A stretch of DNA of 64,000 bases from Prinia subflava (Eukaryota > Chordata > Aves > Passeriformes > Cisticolidae). The notes below the pieces were generated by a model. That model did not search any database. It saw nothing but the letters and a program-made list of their open reading frames with translations, and was not told the DNA's origin. Where the stretch lies: positions 25,614,922 through 25,678,921 of the forward strand of contig NC_086248.1 of assembly GCF_021018805.1 (NCBI RefSeq). Direction: 5' to 3'. The position numbers were made by a program, and so were the translations under genes. Shown here piece after piece: positions 63,437-64,000 of this stretch (position 1 is its first letter; each line of letters begins with the position of its first letter).

Positions 63437-64000
63437 TACAGTCAACTGATACTGTTTAGCCTGCAAATGCCTGTAGAGTTATTTTGTACCAGTCTAGACT
63501 GTTCTCCATCAGACAAATAATGGAGTGAGAAGTTGCAACTGAGCTAAATGACAGTAGACATGCATTTTTCGTAATAGGCTCCTGAACAATCACATTGTTC
63601 AAGGATCAAATGATGCATTGCATGATGCAGACAAATTTGCCTCTGTGGATAACACTACATATATTTTTTATGTAGGATCTTATGAATACAACTGCATACA
63701 CTATGAATATTTAAGGACCATATGCAGGCTGGATCATCAATGGAGAGATGCCCTTCACTTAGACCTCTGTATAACAAATATAAATATTTATTACATTGTA
63801 CTTGTAATAACATCATTTATAATACTAAAACATGTACAGCTGCATCAGCATTTTCTTTTATACTCTGTCTAGCATAGAAACTAATTTTCATCTGAAAACT
63901 TGGTAACTAATGTCAAGGAGAGAATTATTTCTGCCAAGTAAGGACAGCATGAAGGGGATGACAGAAGAACTTATCCCCCACAAAAAAATACTTCTGCAAC
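63437..64000. other. Unannotated intronic sequence to the window edge
   Basis: AT-rich; nothing recognised. Confidence 0.5.

Larger units (their letters stand above)
455..64000 (-). other. KHDRBS2: KHDRBS2 upstream intron, at least 63.5 kb
   Basis: From the acceptor of the exon to the right edge I found no further exon. In particular, no minus-strand stretch encodes the proline-rich segment expected just upstream in the protein. KHDRBS2 is known in vertebrates as a gene with very long introns, so one uninterrupted intron is the simplest reading. It contains all repeats listed below. A nested small gene or lncRNA cannot be excluded by eye. Confidence 0.7.

Noticed and set aside
455..64000. 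tRNA, rRNA, snRNA or microRNA genes
   Set aside because: I saw no tRNA A/B-box pairs with cloverleaf arms or long hairpins of precursor length. This was a reading by eye, not a covariance-model scan.

Overview
This window looks like the inside of one very long intron of a bird protein-coding gene, plus one short coding exon at its left edge. It is AT-rich. It carries several CR1 LINE 3' ends, some closing with the avian CR1 signature ATTCTATGATT, and several solo-LTR-like endogenous retrovirus remnants. No L1 or Alu-type material was recognised. CR1 dominance with short LTRs points to a bird; the LTR types suggest Neoaves, possibly a passerine, but that last step is a weak inference from memory of repeat families.

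The only coding sequence I can support is an 83-nt exon on the minus strand at 372-454, with good splice sites. It encodes a Tyr/Asp/Gly-rich stretch matching the C-terminal region of KHDRBS2 (SLM-1), a STAR-family KH-domain RNA-binding splicing regulator. The gene reads right to left: 1-371 is the start of the downstream intron, and 455-64000 is the upstream intron, at least 63.5 kb here. That fits the very long introns known for this gene. I recognised no second exon.

Layout: 1547-1983 solo LTR with a 6-bp target duplication; 4930-4995 (AAC)22 microsatellite directly before another LTR (5026-5743); 6185-6824 CR1(+); 13120-13870 CR1(-); 19718-20202 CR1(+); 22325-23421 interrupted CR1(-); 29344-29874 LTR; 37469-38450 LTR with an internal array of about 46-50 bp; 58745-58920 CR1(+) 3' end; 63077-63432 LTR. 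Between them lies unannotatable AT-rich intron with short tandem duplications, hairpins and microsatellites. All five LTRs point along the plus strand, antisense to the gene, as expected if sense-oriented polyadenylation signals are selected against.

I see no bacterial-type operon, CRISPR array, RNA gene or novel multi-gene system. Open reading frames of 60-183 codons are scattered on both strands; none has family similarity I recognise apart from CR1 remnants. The points most worth following up are exon identity and splicing control, the LTR orientation bias, the interrupted CR1, and two GC-rich blocks of unknown origin.
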